Shown here: positions 53,429 through 61,846 of the stretch, piece after piece
Layout of the letters: every line of letters starts with the position of its first letter
How positions within the stretch are numbered: position 1 is the first letter of the stretch
Source of the DNA: an uncultured Pelosinus sp.
GTDB taxonomy: Bacteria; Bacillota; Negativicutes; Sporomusales; Acetonemataceae
NCBI GenBank assembly: GCA_900542835.1
Contig: UQPB01000003.1
Location: forward strand, 74,246 to 138,245
DNA: 64,000 bases
Reading direction: 5' to 3'
Made by a program: the position numbers and the translations under genes
Notes under the pieces: generated by a model
Told to the model about the DNA's origin: nothing
Databases searched by the model: none
The model's input: only the letters and a program-made list of their open reading frames with translations

Positions 53429-53881
53429 ATGCTTACACCTTTGGACATTCATAACAAGGAATTTAAAAAAGGCTTTCGCGGCTATAACGAAGATGATGTC
53501 GATCAATTTCTCGACAAGGTCATTAAAGATTTTGAAAAGCTGTACCGTGAGAACATTGAATTAAAAGAAACGCTCGAGCGTCTTTCCGCCAAATTGGAGC
53601 ATTATCAAAACCTTGAAACCACCCTTAACAACACCCTGGTTGTCGCTCAGGAAACAGCGGAAGATGTCAAGCTGAACGCGAAGAAGGAAGCGGAACTGAT
53701 CCTTAAGGAAGCCGAAGTTGCGGCATCCCGCACGGTGGAGGAGGCAAGGGGCAAGGCCAGGAAGCTGACCGGCGAATTTGAGGACCTGCAGCGACAGACG
53801 CACATTTACCGCGGCCGGATGCGAACCTTATTGCAGGCGCAGCTCGATATGCTGAACGCAGCGGAAGAGGAAAACGCCTGA
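53429..53881 (+). CDS. divIVA: Cell division/polarity coiled-coil protein DivIVA
   Basis: Membrane-curvature-sensing scaffold at poles and septa. The N-terminal lipid-binding motif (MLTPLDIHNKEFKKGFRGYNEDDVDQFLD region) is followed by coiled coil across about residues 28-140. It has 150 residues. The start ATG has GGGAGGG ahead. It sits between ylmH and yggU-ileS, the standard Firmicute place. A cluster partner, SepF, is three genes upstream. Confidence 0.95.
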   Translation: MLTPLDIHNKEFKKGFRGYNEDDVDQFLDKVIKDFEKLYRENIELKETLERLSAKLEHYQNLETTLNNTLVVAQETAEDVKLNAKKEAELILKEAEVAASRTVEEARGKARKLTGEFEDLQRQTHIYRGRMRTLLQAQLDMLNAAEEENA

Positions 53882-53885
53882 GCGG

Positions 53886-54179
53886 ATGAAAACTGCGCCT
53901 GACGAAGTGGTTCTTACCGTGAAAGTACAGCCGCGTTCCAGTCGTAACCGTATCGTGAGAGACCCTCTAGACAACAGTATTAAAGTTTATCTTAACGCTC
54001 CGCCGGTTGACGGGGCGGCCAACCAGGCCTGTATCGCGCTGATTGCCGCTTGGCTGCGGGTGCCCAAAAGCAGTGTTTCACTGCTGGCCGGACAGAAAAG
54101 CCGCATAAAAACGGTTAAAATCAACGGAATCTCAGCGAGCGTGATCGAGATGGCCGTTAATTCTTACGACAAAAATTGA
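53886..54179 (+). CDS. yggU: DUF167 family protein YggU
   Basis: A 97-residue protein of the YggU/DUF167 fold with the conserved KVQPRSSRNRI, LNAPPVDGAANQACI and LLAGQKSRIKTVKI stretches. Its function is unknown. It follows divIVA by four bases. Its stop codon overlaps the -35 box of the ileS promoter. Confidence 0.9.
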   Translation: MKTAPDEVVLTVKVQPRSSRNRIVRDPLDNSIKVYLNAPPVDGAANQACIALIAAWLRVPKSSVSLLAGQKSRIKTVKINGISASVIEMAVNSYDKN

Positions 54180-54204
54180 CTATTACAGCTTCAGTCTATA
54201 TAAT
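54176..54204 (+). promoter_or_regulatory. Consensus-like sigma-A promoter for ileS
   Basis: TTGACT (54176-54181), a 17-base spacer and a perfect TATAAT (54199-54204). Transcription should start near 54211, giving a leader of only about 66 bases. The -35 box overlaps the yggU stop codon. Confidence 0.85.
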
Positions 54205-54229
54205 AAATTTAATGCGCAATCGTTGTTCG

Positions 54230-54263
54230 TACCCCTCACCACTGCGTGAGGGACGTATTTTTT
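54230..54263 (+). terminator. Leader terminator hairpin (attenuator) before ileS
   Basis: CCCTCAC (54233-54239) pairs with GTGAGGG (54246-54252), extended by TAC/GTA across a two-base bulge, followed by six T (54258-54263). It lies between the ileS promoter and the ribosome site GGAGG at 54264-54268. It looks like a terminator that must be read through or prevented for ileS to be made. No T-box motif is present. Confidence 0.65.
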
Positions 54264-54276
54264 GGAGGTGCTCCGC

Positions 54277-57069
54277 TTGGACTACAGTAAAACACTCAAT
54301 TTGCCGCAAACAGAATTCCCGATGCGGGCAGGCCTGCCGGAGCGCGAACCGGCAATGCTTGACTATTGGAAAACGGAAAAAATTTATGAGAAGAAATTGC
54401 AGGCGGCTAACGGCAAGCCTAAGTTCGTACTGCATGACGGACCGCCTTATGCCAATGGCAATCTCCATATTGGCCACGCATTAAATAAGGTTCTCAAGGA
54501 TATCATTATTAAATATAAATCGCTGCGCGGTTACGATACGCCTTATGTACCCGGCTGGGATACTCACGGGCTGCCTATCGAACACGCGGCGATTAAAATT
54601 CTTGGTTTGAACCGTCATGAGTTGAATCCGCTTGATCTTCGCCGTGAATGTAAAAATTACGCGCTTAAATGCCTGGATGGGCAGCGGGAGGATTTTAAAC
54701 GCCTGGGAGTCAACGGCGACTGGGATCATCCCTATGTTACGCTGCGCCCCGGCTATGAAGCACGGCAGATTGAAGTTTTCGGTGAAATGGCCAAGCAGGG
54801 ATATATTTATAAAGGGTTGAAAACGGTGTACTGGTGTCCCAGCTGTGAAACAGCTCTGGCGGAAGCGGAAATTGAATATGCGGAAAAGAAATCACACTCT
54901 ATTTATGTCAAATTTCCTTTAACCGACGATTGCGGCAAGCTGAGCGACGCGATAAAAACGCAGCCAGTGTTTGCCATCATCTGGACAACCACGCCCTGGA
55001 CGATGCCAGCCAATGTGGCTATTTCGATCAACGCCGGCCTGGAGTATTCCTGGGTAAAAGCGGCTAATGGCGAGGTGTACCTGCTGGCCACTGAATTGGT
55101 GGAATCGGTCGCTGCTGCCTGCCATTTTGAATCCTATGAAATCCTGGCATCAATTAAAGGCGAGGAACTTGAGGGAATGCGCTTCAAGCATCCTTTCCTG
55201 GAACGGACATCTTTGCTGATTCTGGGCGATCATGTCACGCTGGACGCGGGTACCGGCTGCGTGCATACGGCCCCTGGCCACGGCCAGGAAGATTTTGAAA
55301 TTGGTCAAAAGTATCAGCTGCCTGTCATCAATCCGGTTGATCATGCCGGCCGTTTTACCGCGGAGGGCGGTAAATTTGCCGGCATGCTGATTGAGGACGC
55401 CAATGTCCCGATTATTAAGGAGTTGGCGGCAAGCGGTATGCTGGCAGGCAAAGGTTCGCTGCGACATCAGTACGCCCATTGCTGGCGCTGCAAAAATCCT
55501 GTCATTTACCGCGCCACCGAGCAATGGTTCGCATCGGTTGACGGGTTTCGCGATGCCGCGTTGAAAACAATCGGTGAGGTGCAGTGGATTCCCGCCTGGG
55601 GTGAAGACCGCATCCGCAACATGGTGGCAGACCGGCATGATTGGTGCATCTCGAGGCAGCGTGTCTGGGGTGTTCCCATTCCTATCTTCTATTGTGACAG
55701 CTGCCATGAGCACATCATCAACGATACCACGATCAAAGCGGTGTCGGAGCTGTTTGCGGAGCAGGGATCGGATGCCTGGTGGGCGAAGACAGCACAAGAG
55801 ATTCTGCCGGCAGGATTTGTCTGCCCGCATTGCGGCGGCGATTCCTTCCGTAAGGAAAGCGATATCATGGACGTTTGGTTTGACAGCGGCTCGAGCCATG
55901 CCGCCGTGCTTGAGCAGCGTCCCGAGCTGGCCTGGCCGGCTGATCTGTATCTTGAAGGCAGTGATCAGCACCGCGGCTGGTTCCAGTCTTCCTTGCTGAC
56001 ATCGGTCGCGACCCGTGGCCGGGCGCCCTATAAAGCGGTTCTGACGCATGGCTTCGTTCTTGACGGTGAAGGCCGAAAAATGTCAAAATCACTGGGAAAT
56101 ACGATTTATCCGCAAGAAGTCATTAAGCAATATGGCGCCGATATTTTGCGTTTGTGGGTCTCCTCGGCTGATTATAAAGCCGACATCAGGATTTCCAATG
56201 ACATCCTGAAACAAATGGCCGAGGTCTATCGCAAGATCCGCAATACCTTCCGCTATATTCTCGGCAATCTTTACGACTTCAATCCGGCGACAGACCGGCT
56301 GCCGTATGAGCAGTTGACGGAAATCGACCGCTGGGCGCTGCTGCGGCTGGAGCAGCTTAAGCAGAAGGTCGCCAGAGCCTATGAGGACTATGAATATCAT
56401 CAGCTCTTCCATGCGGTGCATAATTTTTGCGCGGTTGATCTCAGTTCAATTTATCTGGATATTTTAAAAGACCGGCTGTATGCATCCAGCCCCGCGTCAA
56501 CGGCAAGGCGGGCGGCACAGACAACCATTTATGAGATTCTGACGGCTTTGGTGCCAATGATCGCGCCAGTACTGACCTTTACCGCGGAAGAGGTATGGCA
56601 GTTTATGCCTAAAATGGCCGATGCGCCGGAAAGCGTGCAACTGGCCTCCTGGCCAAAGGATAATCCAGAGTATCTTGATCTGGCGCTGGAAGCGAAATGG
56701 TCCGGCATCCTGGCGATCCGCAGCGAACTGACCAAAGCGCTCGAGACTGCCCGCAGAAACAAGGTCATCGGCCACTCCCTGGACGCTAACATCGCAATTT
56801 ACGCGTCAGGGCGGGAAGGGGAGCAACTTCAGCAGTTTGGCAGCGAATTGGCGGCCATTCTGATCGTTTCCGGCGTTTCCGTACAGCCGCTGGCACAGGC
56901 TCCGGCCGATGCCTTTAGGGCGGCACAAGGAATGGAACTGGCCGCTGTGATTAGTGCAGCCGCCGGTGCAAAATGCGAGCGCTGCTGGATCTTCGATCCG
57001 GCAATCGGCAGCGACGACGAGCATCAATCGCTTTGTCCCCGCTGCGCCGCAGTTGTTAAACAAATATAA
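54277..57069 (+). CDS. ileS: Isoleucyl-tRNA synthetase
   Basis: Class I synthetase charging tRNA-Ile. The HIGH motif is at about residues 64-67 and the KMSKS motif near 601. A CP1 editing domain lies between. The C-terminal zinc finger is CERC and CPRC. It has 930 residues, full length. TTG 54277 is chosen: eight bases after GGAGG, which overlaps the earlier in-frame TTG at 54262. Its transcription seems controlled by the preceding promoter and hairpin. Confidence 0.96.
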   Translation: MDYSKTLNLPQTEFPMRAGLPEREPAMLDYWKTEKIYEKKLQAANGKPKFVLHDGPPYANGNLHIGHALNKVLKDIIIKYKSLRGYDTPYVPGWDTHGLPIEHAAIKILGLNRHELNPLDLRRECKNYALKCLDGQREDFKRLGVNGDWDHPYVTLRPGYEARQIEVFGEMAKQGYIYKGLKTVYWCPSCETALAEAEIEYAEKKSHSIYVKFPLTDDCGKLSDAIKTQPVFAIIWTTTPWTMPANVAISINAGLEYSWVKAANGEVYLLATELVESVAAACHFESYEILASIKGEELEGMRFKHPFLERTSLLILGDHVTLDAGTGCVHTAPGHGQEDFEIGQKYQLPVINPVDHAGRFTAEGGKFAGMLIEDANVPIIKELAASGMLAGKGSLRHQYAHCWRCKNPVIYRATEQWFASVDGFRDAALKTIGEVQWIPAWGEDRIRNMVADRHDWCISRQRVWGVPIPIFYCDSCHEHIINDTTIKAVSELFAEQGSDAWWAKTAQEILPAGFVCPHCGGDSFRKESDIMDVWFDSGSSHAAVLEQRPELAWPADLYLEGSDQHRGWFQSSLLTSVATRGRAPYKAVLTHGFVLDGEGRKMSKSLGNTIYPQEVIKQYGADILRLWVSSADYKADIRISNDILKQMAEVYRKIRNTFRYILGNLYDFNPATDRLPYEQLTEIDRWALLRLEQLKQKVARAYEDYEYHQLFHAVHNFCAVDLSSIYLDILKDRLYASSPASTARRAAQTTIYEILTALVPMIAPVLTFTAEEVWQFMPKMADAPESVQLASWPKDNPEYLDLALEAKWSGILAIRSELTKALETARRNKVIGHSLDANIAIYASGREGEQLQQFGSELAAILIVSGVSVQPLAQAPADAFRAAQGMELAAVISAAAGAKCERCWIFDPAIGSDDEHQSLCPRCAAVVKQI

Positions 57070-57082
57070 CAAACATCGATCC

Positions 57083-57116
57083 CGGACCGGCATACTGATG
57101 CCGGTCCGTTTTTTTT
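57083..57116 (+). terminator. Strong intrinsic terminator after ileS
   Basis: An 11-base-pair stem (57083-57093 with 57098-57108), a four-base loop and eight T. Confidence 0.9.
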
Positions 57117-57154
57117 ATGCAAATCCGGCAATACTAACGGCGGAGGTAGGAGAG

Positions 57155-57454
57155 ATGCGAAGAATCGGCGGCGGCAAAGTTCTGTTATCGCAGGTCCGGA
57201 GACTGGCAATTCAGCTGGAAAAAATGCGTATTGGCGAATATATGGAACTGCTGCAAAAGCCGCGCCGGCTGCTGTTTCTGAATTTTATCGGCGGTCTGGC
57301 CCGCGGCTTCGGCATAGCCGTAGGTGCAACGGTGGTATTCGCCCTGATGGTGGAATTGCTGCGCCGGCTGATTCTGCTGAATATTCCCGGCATTGGCTAT
57401 TTTATTGCCGAAATTGTCAGGATCGTCGAAACACAAAATGGCGGAACGTTTTAG
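57155..57454 (+). CDS. DUF5665 small membrane protein
   Basis: A 99-residue protein. A basic N-terminal half (LAIQLEKMRIGEYMELLQKPRRLLFLNFIGGLARG) leads into one hydrophobic segment (about 52-75), then a short amphipathic tail. The layout matches DUF5665, found in Firmicutes. Role unknown. The ATG at 57155 follows GGAGGTAGGAG. It lies alone between the ileS terminator and the DksA-like gene. Confidence 0.8.
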   Translation: MRRIGGGKVLLSQVRRLAIQLEKMRIGEYMELLQKPRRLLFLNFIGGLARGFGIAVGATVVFALMVELLRRLILLNIPGIGYFIAEIVRIVETQNGGTF

Positions 57455-57531
57455 CGGAGTTGTGCGGCCGATGTTTCCTGGGTAATCACGATTTTAAGAC
57501 ACGCCATACGTACTCAAAAAGGAGGCCTCAA

Positions 57532-58212
57532 ATGGATGAATTAACCCTGGCGCAAGCCGCTGCCCGGCTGCGGGCGGAAAAGCAGAAGCGGCTCGCTGTT
57601 ATTAACAATCTGGAAGAAAACGGCCTTGACCAGGACCTGGGGAACAGCAGCGGCGAGTTGTCTGTTTACGACAACCATCCGGCCGATATCGGCAGTGAGG
57701 TATTCGAGCGCGGCAAAGATATTGCTTTGCGCGATAATGAACAAATTTTAATTAGTGAAATGGATCGCGCTTTGGCTAAAATTGAAGCCGGCAGCTATGG
57801 CGTATGTGATCTCTGCGGCCGGCAAATCCCGCAGGAGCGTCTGCATAGCCTGCCCTGGGCGACGACCTGTATTCAGTGCCAACGCCAAGAGGAGCGGAGC
57901 GATGCCGCGGCCAGACCGCTGGAGGAGACGAGCCTGGCAGTTCCTTTTTCCCGTACATTCCTGGATACTGATGCAGACGGCGATACCGGTTTTGACGGCG
58001 AAGACAGTCTGGAGGCGGTTTGGCGCTATGGCAGTTCCGATTCGCCCCAGGATCTTCCCGGCTGTCATGATTATCGCAGCCTGGATGCAGACAGCGAGGC
58101 AAGTGCCGGTATTGTAGAACCGACCGATCAACTGGCGGCGCATATTGACGGGTCTTATGATCAGTCAGAATCCATCAACCGTGATTCCGGGCGGCATAAA
58201 TTCGCCGACTGA
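57532..58212 (+). CDS. TraR/DksA-type zinc-finger protein (YteA/YlyA-like)
   Basis: A 226-residue protein. A helical N-terminal part (about 1-85, including NHPADIGSEVFERGKD) is followed by a C4 zinc finger with CDLCGRQIP and TTCIQCQ (about 95-125), and an acidic, variable C-terminus. The YteA/YlyA family is the Firmicute branch of DksA/TraR proteins. Some members act on RNA polymerase in sporulation or stress; no function is proven here. The ATG at 57532 follows AAAAAGGAGG. YlyA also follows ileS in B. subtilis. Confidence 0.87.
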   Translation: MDELTLAQAAARLRAEKQKRLAVINNLEENGLDQDLGNSSGELSVYDNHPADIGSEVFERGKDIALRDNEQILISEMDRALAKIEAGSYGVCDLCGRQIPQERLHSLPWATTCIQCQRQEERSDAAARPLEETSLAVPFSRTFLDTDADGDTGFDGEDSLEAVWRYGSSDSPQDLPGCHDYRSLDADSEASAGIVEPTDQLAAHIDGSYDQSESINRDSGRHKFAD

Positions 58213-58371
58213 GCAGGATTTGCCGCCGTCATACGGAAGTAGTATCTTAAACAAACCTGCATTCACCGCACCGCGAGGACTGTTCCGTTATTGGGCAGAG
58301 GTCGGGTGCGGGTCGATTAACTGCGTGTCGAATATACTATAGAAATACAGCCTGTAGCGGAGAGTAGAGCG

Positions 58372-59073
58372 ATGAGAACTGGCAAGACAACCCGTTTCTG
58401 GCGGCTGGCGCTGCTGGCGCTGGCGGTTTTGGCTTATTGGCAATTGCCTTGCGTCAATCGCTTTATTGACAGGGGTGTGGCCTATTTAAGCCTGCGTGAT
58501 GTAGAAGGTCTGCGCCTGTTCATTCTCAGCTATGGCGTCTGGGCTCCGGTAAGCAGTATTCTGCTGATGGTGCTGCAGTCTCTAGTACCGCTGGTTCCCG
58601 GTCTGGCGGTTACGCTGCTCAATGCCTGGATTTTCGGCTGGCAGTGGGGCGCCTTATATTCCTGGCTGGGGGCGGCTTTAGGGGCTACGCTGGACTTCGC
58701 CCTGGCGAGATGGTATGGGCGGCCGCTTGTTGAAAAAGTCGTCAGTTTGCCGCAGTTGGCTGTGTTTGACGTTTTTTTTCAAAAACATGGCGTAATCGCC
58801 GTCTTTATTACCCGCCTTACGCCTGTCATTCCCTTCAAAGTGGTCAGCTACGGCTCCGGTCTGACGACCCTGTCGCCATGTCAGTTTATTTTGGCGACAG
58901 CAATAGGCCAGACGCCGGCGATTATTGTTTACTCAATTTTGGGACAGAATTTGCGCAGCAACCTGCCGGTAACTGCTGCGATTACTCTGCTGCTGCTTGC
59001 AGGAGGCGTGGCTGCGTATCGCTATCGCCGGACGCTTGAAAAGCTTTTTGCCTGCAATAAAGATTCCTCGTGA
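58372..59073 (+). CDS. VTT-domain (TVP38/TMEM64, DedA-like) membrane protein
   Basis: A 233-residue protein with about six hydrophobic segments. The VTT/SNARE-associated region has the VLQSLVPLVPGLAVTLLNAWIFG and FITRLTPVIPFKVVSYGSGLTT stretches with the conserved FxxR and Pro/Gly residues. Such proteins are lipid scramblases or transporters in other systems, including undecaprenyl-phosphate carriers among DedA relatives; the specific substrate is unknown. It stands alone: 159 bases lie before it and a ferredoxin follows by 60 bases. Confidence 0.88.
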   Translation: MRTGKTTRFWRLALLALAVLAYWQLPCVNRFIDRGVAYLSLRDVEGLRLFILSYGVWAPVSSILLMVLQSLVPLVPGLAVTLLNAWIFGWQWGALYSWLGAALGATLDFALARWYGRPLVEKVVSLPQLAVFDVFFQKHGVIAVFITRLTPVIPFKVVSYGSGLTTLSPCQFILATAIGQTPAIIVYSILGQNLRSNLPVTAAITLLLLAGGVAAYRYRRTLEKLFACNKDSS

Positions 59074-59133
59074 CCGCCATCACGGATATTCATCGGATTT
59101 TATGGTATAAACAAGTGGAGAGGAGGTGAGCAA

Positions 59134-59301
59134 ATGTATAAAATCAACAGTGATTGTGTCAAATGCGGCGCCTGCGCATCCGTTTGCCCAGTCGGCGCCA
59201 TCTCTGAAGGCGAGTCCCAGTACATAATTGACGAAGCCTGTATCGACTGCGGCTCCTGTGCCGCGGTTTGCCCGGTAGCCGCTATCAGTCCCGGCGAGTA
59301 A
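59134..59301 (+). CDS. Small 2[4Fe-4S] ferredoxin (second copy)
   Basis: A 55-residue clostridial-type ferredoxin with two cysteine clusters (CVKCGACASVCPVGAI; CIDCGSCAAVCPVAAI). It has the same length and layout as the protein at 18235-18402, with many identical positions, so the two are paralogues. The ATG follows GAGAGGAGGTGAG. A strong palindromic terminator lies 18 bases after its stop. Its redox partner is not evident from neighbours. Confidence 0.94.
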   Translation: MYKINSDCVKCGACASVCPVGAISEGESQYIIDEACIDCGSCAAVCPVAAISPGE

Positions 59302-59319
59302 GCGGGACTGACGCGTATT

Positions 59320-59359
59320 AACGGTAAAAAGTCCAGCATATGCTGGACTTTTTACCGTT
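59320..59359 (+). terminator. Perfect 40-bp palindromic terminator after the second ferredoxin
   Basis: Each arm is 20 bases, centred between 59339 and 59340, with A-run and T-run stretches, followed by TTT. The perfect symmetry means it could act on either strand. It separates the ferredoxin from mgsA. Confidence 0.85.
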
Positions 59360-59430
59360 TTAGCAACTGATAAATCGACAGCTGATGCGGCTCTGCTTTT
59401 GCAAAACGTCCTGCATTTTGCCGCTTACGC

Positions 59431-59459
59431 TTTACGACCGCACAAAAATTAGGTATCAT
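59431..59459 (+). promoter_or_regulatory. Possible promoter for mgsA
   Basis: TTTACG (59431-59436), 17 bases, TATCAT (59454-59459), overlapping CATAAT. A modest match; it is suggested because a strong terminator lies just upstream and mgsA needs a promoter. Confidence 0.4.
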
Positions 59460-59511
59460 AATAGCATGTACATCAAATCCGCAAATCGGGTGAAAGAAGG
59501 ATGATGACAGG

Positions 59512-59880
59512 TTGCTTACCATCGCGTTAATCGCTCACGACCGCAAAAAAGAAGAAATGCTGCTATTCGTCCGGGAACATAAGGAGTTGCTGGAGAACAA
59601 GCGGTTGATCGCGACCGCCACTACCGGCCGGCTGATAGCGGAGAACGCTGGCTTGTCGGTAAAGACCTATCTATCAGGGCCACTCGGCGGCGATCTCCAG
59701 ATCGGGGCATCGATTGCCAGCCAGGAAGTTGATTTGGTCATATTTTTGCGCGACCCGCTCACGGCTCAGCCGCATGAACCGGATATAACCGCATTACTGC
59801 GGGTATGCGATGTTCACAATATTCCCGTGGCTACCAATACGCGCGGGGCGCATTTGTTATTACTTGCCGCGGCGACATAA
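59512..59880 (+). CDS. mgsA: Methylglyoxal synthase
   Basis: Converts dihydroxyacetone phosphate to methylglyoxal, a bypass of lower glycolysis. It is 122 residues long, short for the family (about 130-150). Motifs: IALIAHDRKK (His9), TATTGRLIA, LSGPLGGDLQIGA, FLRDPLTAQPHEPDI and VATNTRGAHLL. The start is TTG 59512, which gives the usual MxIALIAHD N-terminus; ATG codons at 59501 and 59504 are out of frame. Insertion here between a ferredoxin and lspA is not seen in B. subtilis. Confidence 0.93.
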   Translation: MLTIALIAHDRKKEEMLLFVREHKELLENKRLIATATTGRLIAENAGLSVKTYLSGPLGGDLQIGASIASQEVDLVIFLRDPLTAQPHEPDITALLRVCDVHNIPVATNTRGAHLLLLAAAT

Positions 59881-59905
59881 GCGCGGCAAGCATGGATAGG
59901 AGAGA

Positions 59906-60364
59906 ATGGTTTTGCCCATCTTGCTGTTAGCAGCTATTGTCGTCATTTTTGATCAGTGGTCAAAATTTTATGTACAAACACATATGCATCTCGGCATGAG
60001 CATTCCGTTGGTTGAGAATGTATTCCATCTGACTTATGTGCTGAATCCGGGAGCCGCCTTCGGCATGCTTGAGCATCGTACCTCGTTTTTTATTATGGTT
60101 GCGGCATTGCTGGTAGCGGCCGTTGTTTATTTTTATCCGCGAATTCCGCCGGGTTATGTCTTGCTGCGGACCGGTATGGGACTGCAGGTCGGCGGTGCCA
60201 TCGGCAACCTCATTGACCGCGTCAAAACCGGCTATGTGGTGGACTTTTTTGATTTCAGGATTTGGCCGGTATTCAATATTGCCGATATTGCCATTGTCAG
60301 TGGTGTTGGCATGATCATTTTTTCCATTCTGCGAGCGCAGGACAGGGAAAAGCAGCATGGATGA
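59906..60364 (+). CDS. lspA: Lipoprotein signal peptidase (signal peptidase II)
   Basis: Membrane aspartyl protease that removes signal peptides from prolipoproteins. Four hydrophobic segments; the catalytic aspartates are in GNLIDRV and FNIADI. The conserved LNPGAAFGML stretch is present. It has 152 residues. ATG 59906 follows ATAGGAGA. Its 3' end overlaps rluD by 8 bases, as lspA and ylyB are adjacent in B. subtilis. Confidence 0.96.
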   Translation: MVLPILLLAAIVVIFDQWSKFYVQTHMHLGMSIPLVENVFHLTYVLNPGAAFGMLEHRTSFFIMVAALLVAAVVYFYPRIPPGYVLLRTGMGLQVGGAIGNLIDRVKTGYVVDFFDFRIWPVFNIADIAIVSGVGMIIFSILRAQDREKQHG

Positions 60365-61286
60365 AGCGACCCGTGTTATCATCGCCGGAGCGGAACTGGC
60401 CGATCAGCGTCTGGATGTGTTTATAGCCGCTGATATGAGTGAGCTATCCCGTTCGCATGTACAGAAATTGATCGCCTCCGGCCATATTAGCGTCAACGAC
60501 AAGACTGCCAAAGCTAATTACAGGCTGCGGCCGGGAGACCGGATTACCGTGCAAATACCGCCGGCGGTTCCGCCGGCAGCCGCACCAGAACAAATTCAAC
60601 TGGACATCGTATACGAGGACGGGGATGTTATTGTTATCAATAAACCTCGCAATATGGTTGTCCATCCGGCGGCAGGCAACGAATCAGGCACTCTGGTCAA
60701 CGCTTTACTGGGCCGCTGTACAGATCTGTCCGGCATTAACGGCGTTACCCGCCCCGGAATCGTGCACCGCCTCGATAAAGATACATCCGGCCTGATGATG
60801 GTCGCCAAAAATGATGCGGCCCACATCAGTCTCGCCGCTCAGATTCAAAGCCGGACCGCCAGCCGCAAATACCTGGCGATTGTTTACGGCAATCTGCAGG
60901 AGCGGCAGGGACGCATCGACGCGCCGATTGGCCGTCATCCTGTCGACAGGAAGAAGATGGCTGTCACTGCCGCCAACAGCAAAAACGCCATTACCCACTT
61001 CACTGTGCTGGAATGGTTTGGCGATTACAGCTTTGTCGAATGCCGCCTGGAAACGGGACGTACCCATCAGATCAGGGTGCACATGGCTTACATTGGCCAT
61101 CCGTTAGTGGGCGATCCGAAATACGGGCCGAAGCAGGTTCCGTTTGCGATTGCCGGACAGGCGCTGCATTCCGCCGAATTGTCCTTTTATCATCCGGTCA
61201 GCGGCGAACGCCTGCTGTTTACCGCCCCTATGCCACGGGATATGCAAACTATTATATCGGTTCTGCGCAACCGGAAAGGTCGGTGA
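60357..61286 (+). CDS. rluD: RluD-family 23S rRNA pseudouridine synthase
   Basis: Pseudouridine synthase of the RluA/RluD family. The N-terminal S4 domain (about 18-75) and the catalytic domain with HRLDKDTSGLMMVAKN (catalytic Asp near residue 142) are intact, as is the later ETGRTHQIRVHM. It has 309 residues. It overlaps lspA upstream and pyrR downstream (GTGA), so the lspA-rluD-pyrR unit is probably translated in series. The exact target uridine is not predictable. Confidence 0.95.
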   Translation: MDEATRVIIAGAELADQRLDVFIAADMSELSRSHVQKLIASGHISVNDKTAKANYRLRPGDRITVQIPPAVPPAAAPEQIQLDIVYEDGDVIVINKPRNMVVHPAAGNESGTLVNALLGRCTDLSGINGVTRPGIVHRLDKDTSGLMMVAKNDAAHISLAAQIQSRTASRKYLAIVYGNLQERQGRIDAPIGRHPVDRKKMAVTAANSKNAITHFTVLEWFGDYSFVECRLETGRTHQIRVHMAYIGHPLVGDPKYGPKQVPFAIAGQALHSAELSFYHPVSGERLLFTAPMPRDMQTIISVLRNRKGR

Positions 61287-61846
61287 ATATAGTGGCCAAA
61301 CTGATTGAGAAAACAACCTTGATGGATGCCCAGGGGATCGCCAGGGCCTTGACCCGCATTGCTCATGAAATAATTGAGAAAAACAAGGGCACGAAAGATG
61401 TCGCTCTTGTCGGCATTCGTACCCGCGGGGTGCCGCTGGCGACGCGGCTGGCTGATACGATCGAGAAGATCGAAGGCAAGAGGCCGCCTGTGGGCGTGCT
61501 AGATATTACTCTCTACCGTGATGATTTGTCGACACTGGCACATCAGCCGATCGTCCACGAAACGAAATTGCCATTTGTACTGGATAATCTGAAAATTGTT
61601 CTGGTTGATGATGTCTTGTTTACCGGCCGCACGGTCCGGGCGGCGATGGATGCGTTGATCGATATTGGCCGGCCAACTTCGATTCAACTGGCGGTTCTGG
61701 TTGACCGCGGTCATCGTGAGCTGCCGATCCGGGCCGATTACGTCGGCAAGAACGCGCCGACCTCCAAGCGGGAAGTTGTCAGTGTTCAGCTGTCGGCAGT
61801 CGATACCGCCGAGCAGGTGGTGCTGCAGGAATTAAGCGACCAATAA
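61283..61846 (+). CDS. pyrR: Pyrimidine regulatory protein PyrR / uracil phosphoribosyltransferase
   Basis: UMP-sensing RNA-binding attenuation protein of the pyr operon with uracil phosphoribosyltransferase activity. The PRPP site VLVDDVLFTGRTVRAAMDAL is present, as is RALTRIAHEIIEKNKG near the start. GTG 61283 overlaps the rluD stop and gives 187 residues; GTG 61292 (184 residues) is the alternative, but spaces less well to AAAGG. No other pyr genes or PyrR-binding leaders follow: the gene ends in a terminator shared with rqcH. Confidence 0.94.
   Translation: MNIVAKLIEKTTLMDAQGIARALTRIAHEIIEKNKGTKDVALVGIRTRGVPLATRLADTIEKIEGKRPPVGVLDITLYRDDLSTLAHQPIVHETKLPFVLDNLKIVLVDDVLFTGRTVRAAMDALIDIGRPTSIQLAVLVDRGHRELPIRADYVGKNAPTSKREVVSVQLSAVDTAEQVVLQELSDQ

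Noticed and set aside
54205..54276. T-box riboswitch for ileS
   Set aside because: The leader is about 66 bases and lacks the T-box bulge sequence and room for a specifier loop; only a simple terminator hairpin is present.
55150..56049. Long minus-strand open frame of 299 codons opposite ileS
   Set aside because: It lies wholly inside a well-supported synthetase gene, has Arg/Gln/His-rich composition typical of a shadow frame, and no ribosome site or promoter.
58333..58338. TATACT before the VTT-domain gene as a -10 box
   Set aside because: The matching -35 position reads GGGTCG, a poor fit, so a promoter cannot be supported.
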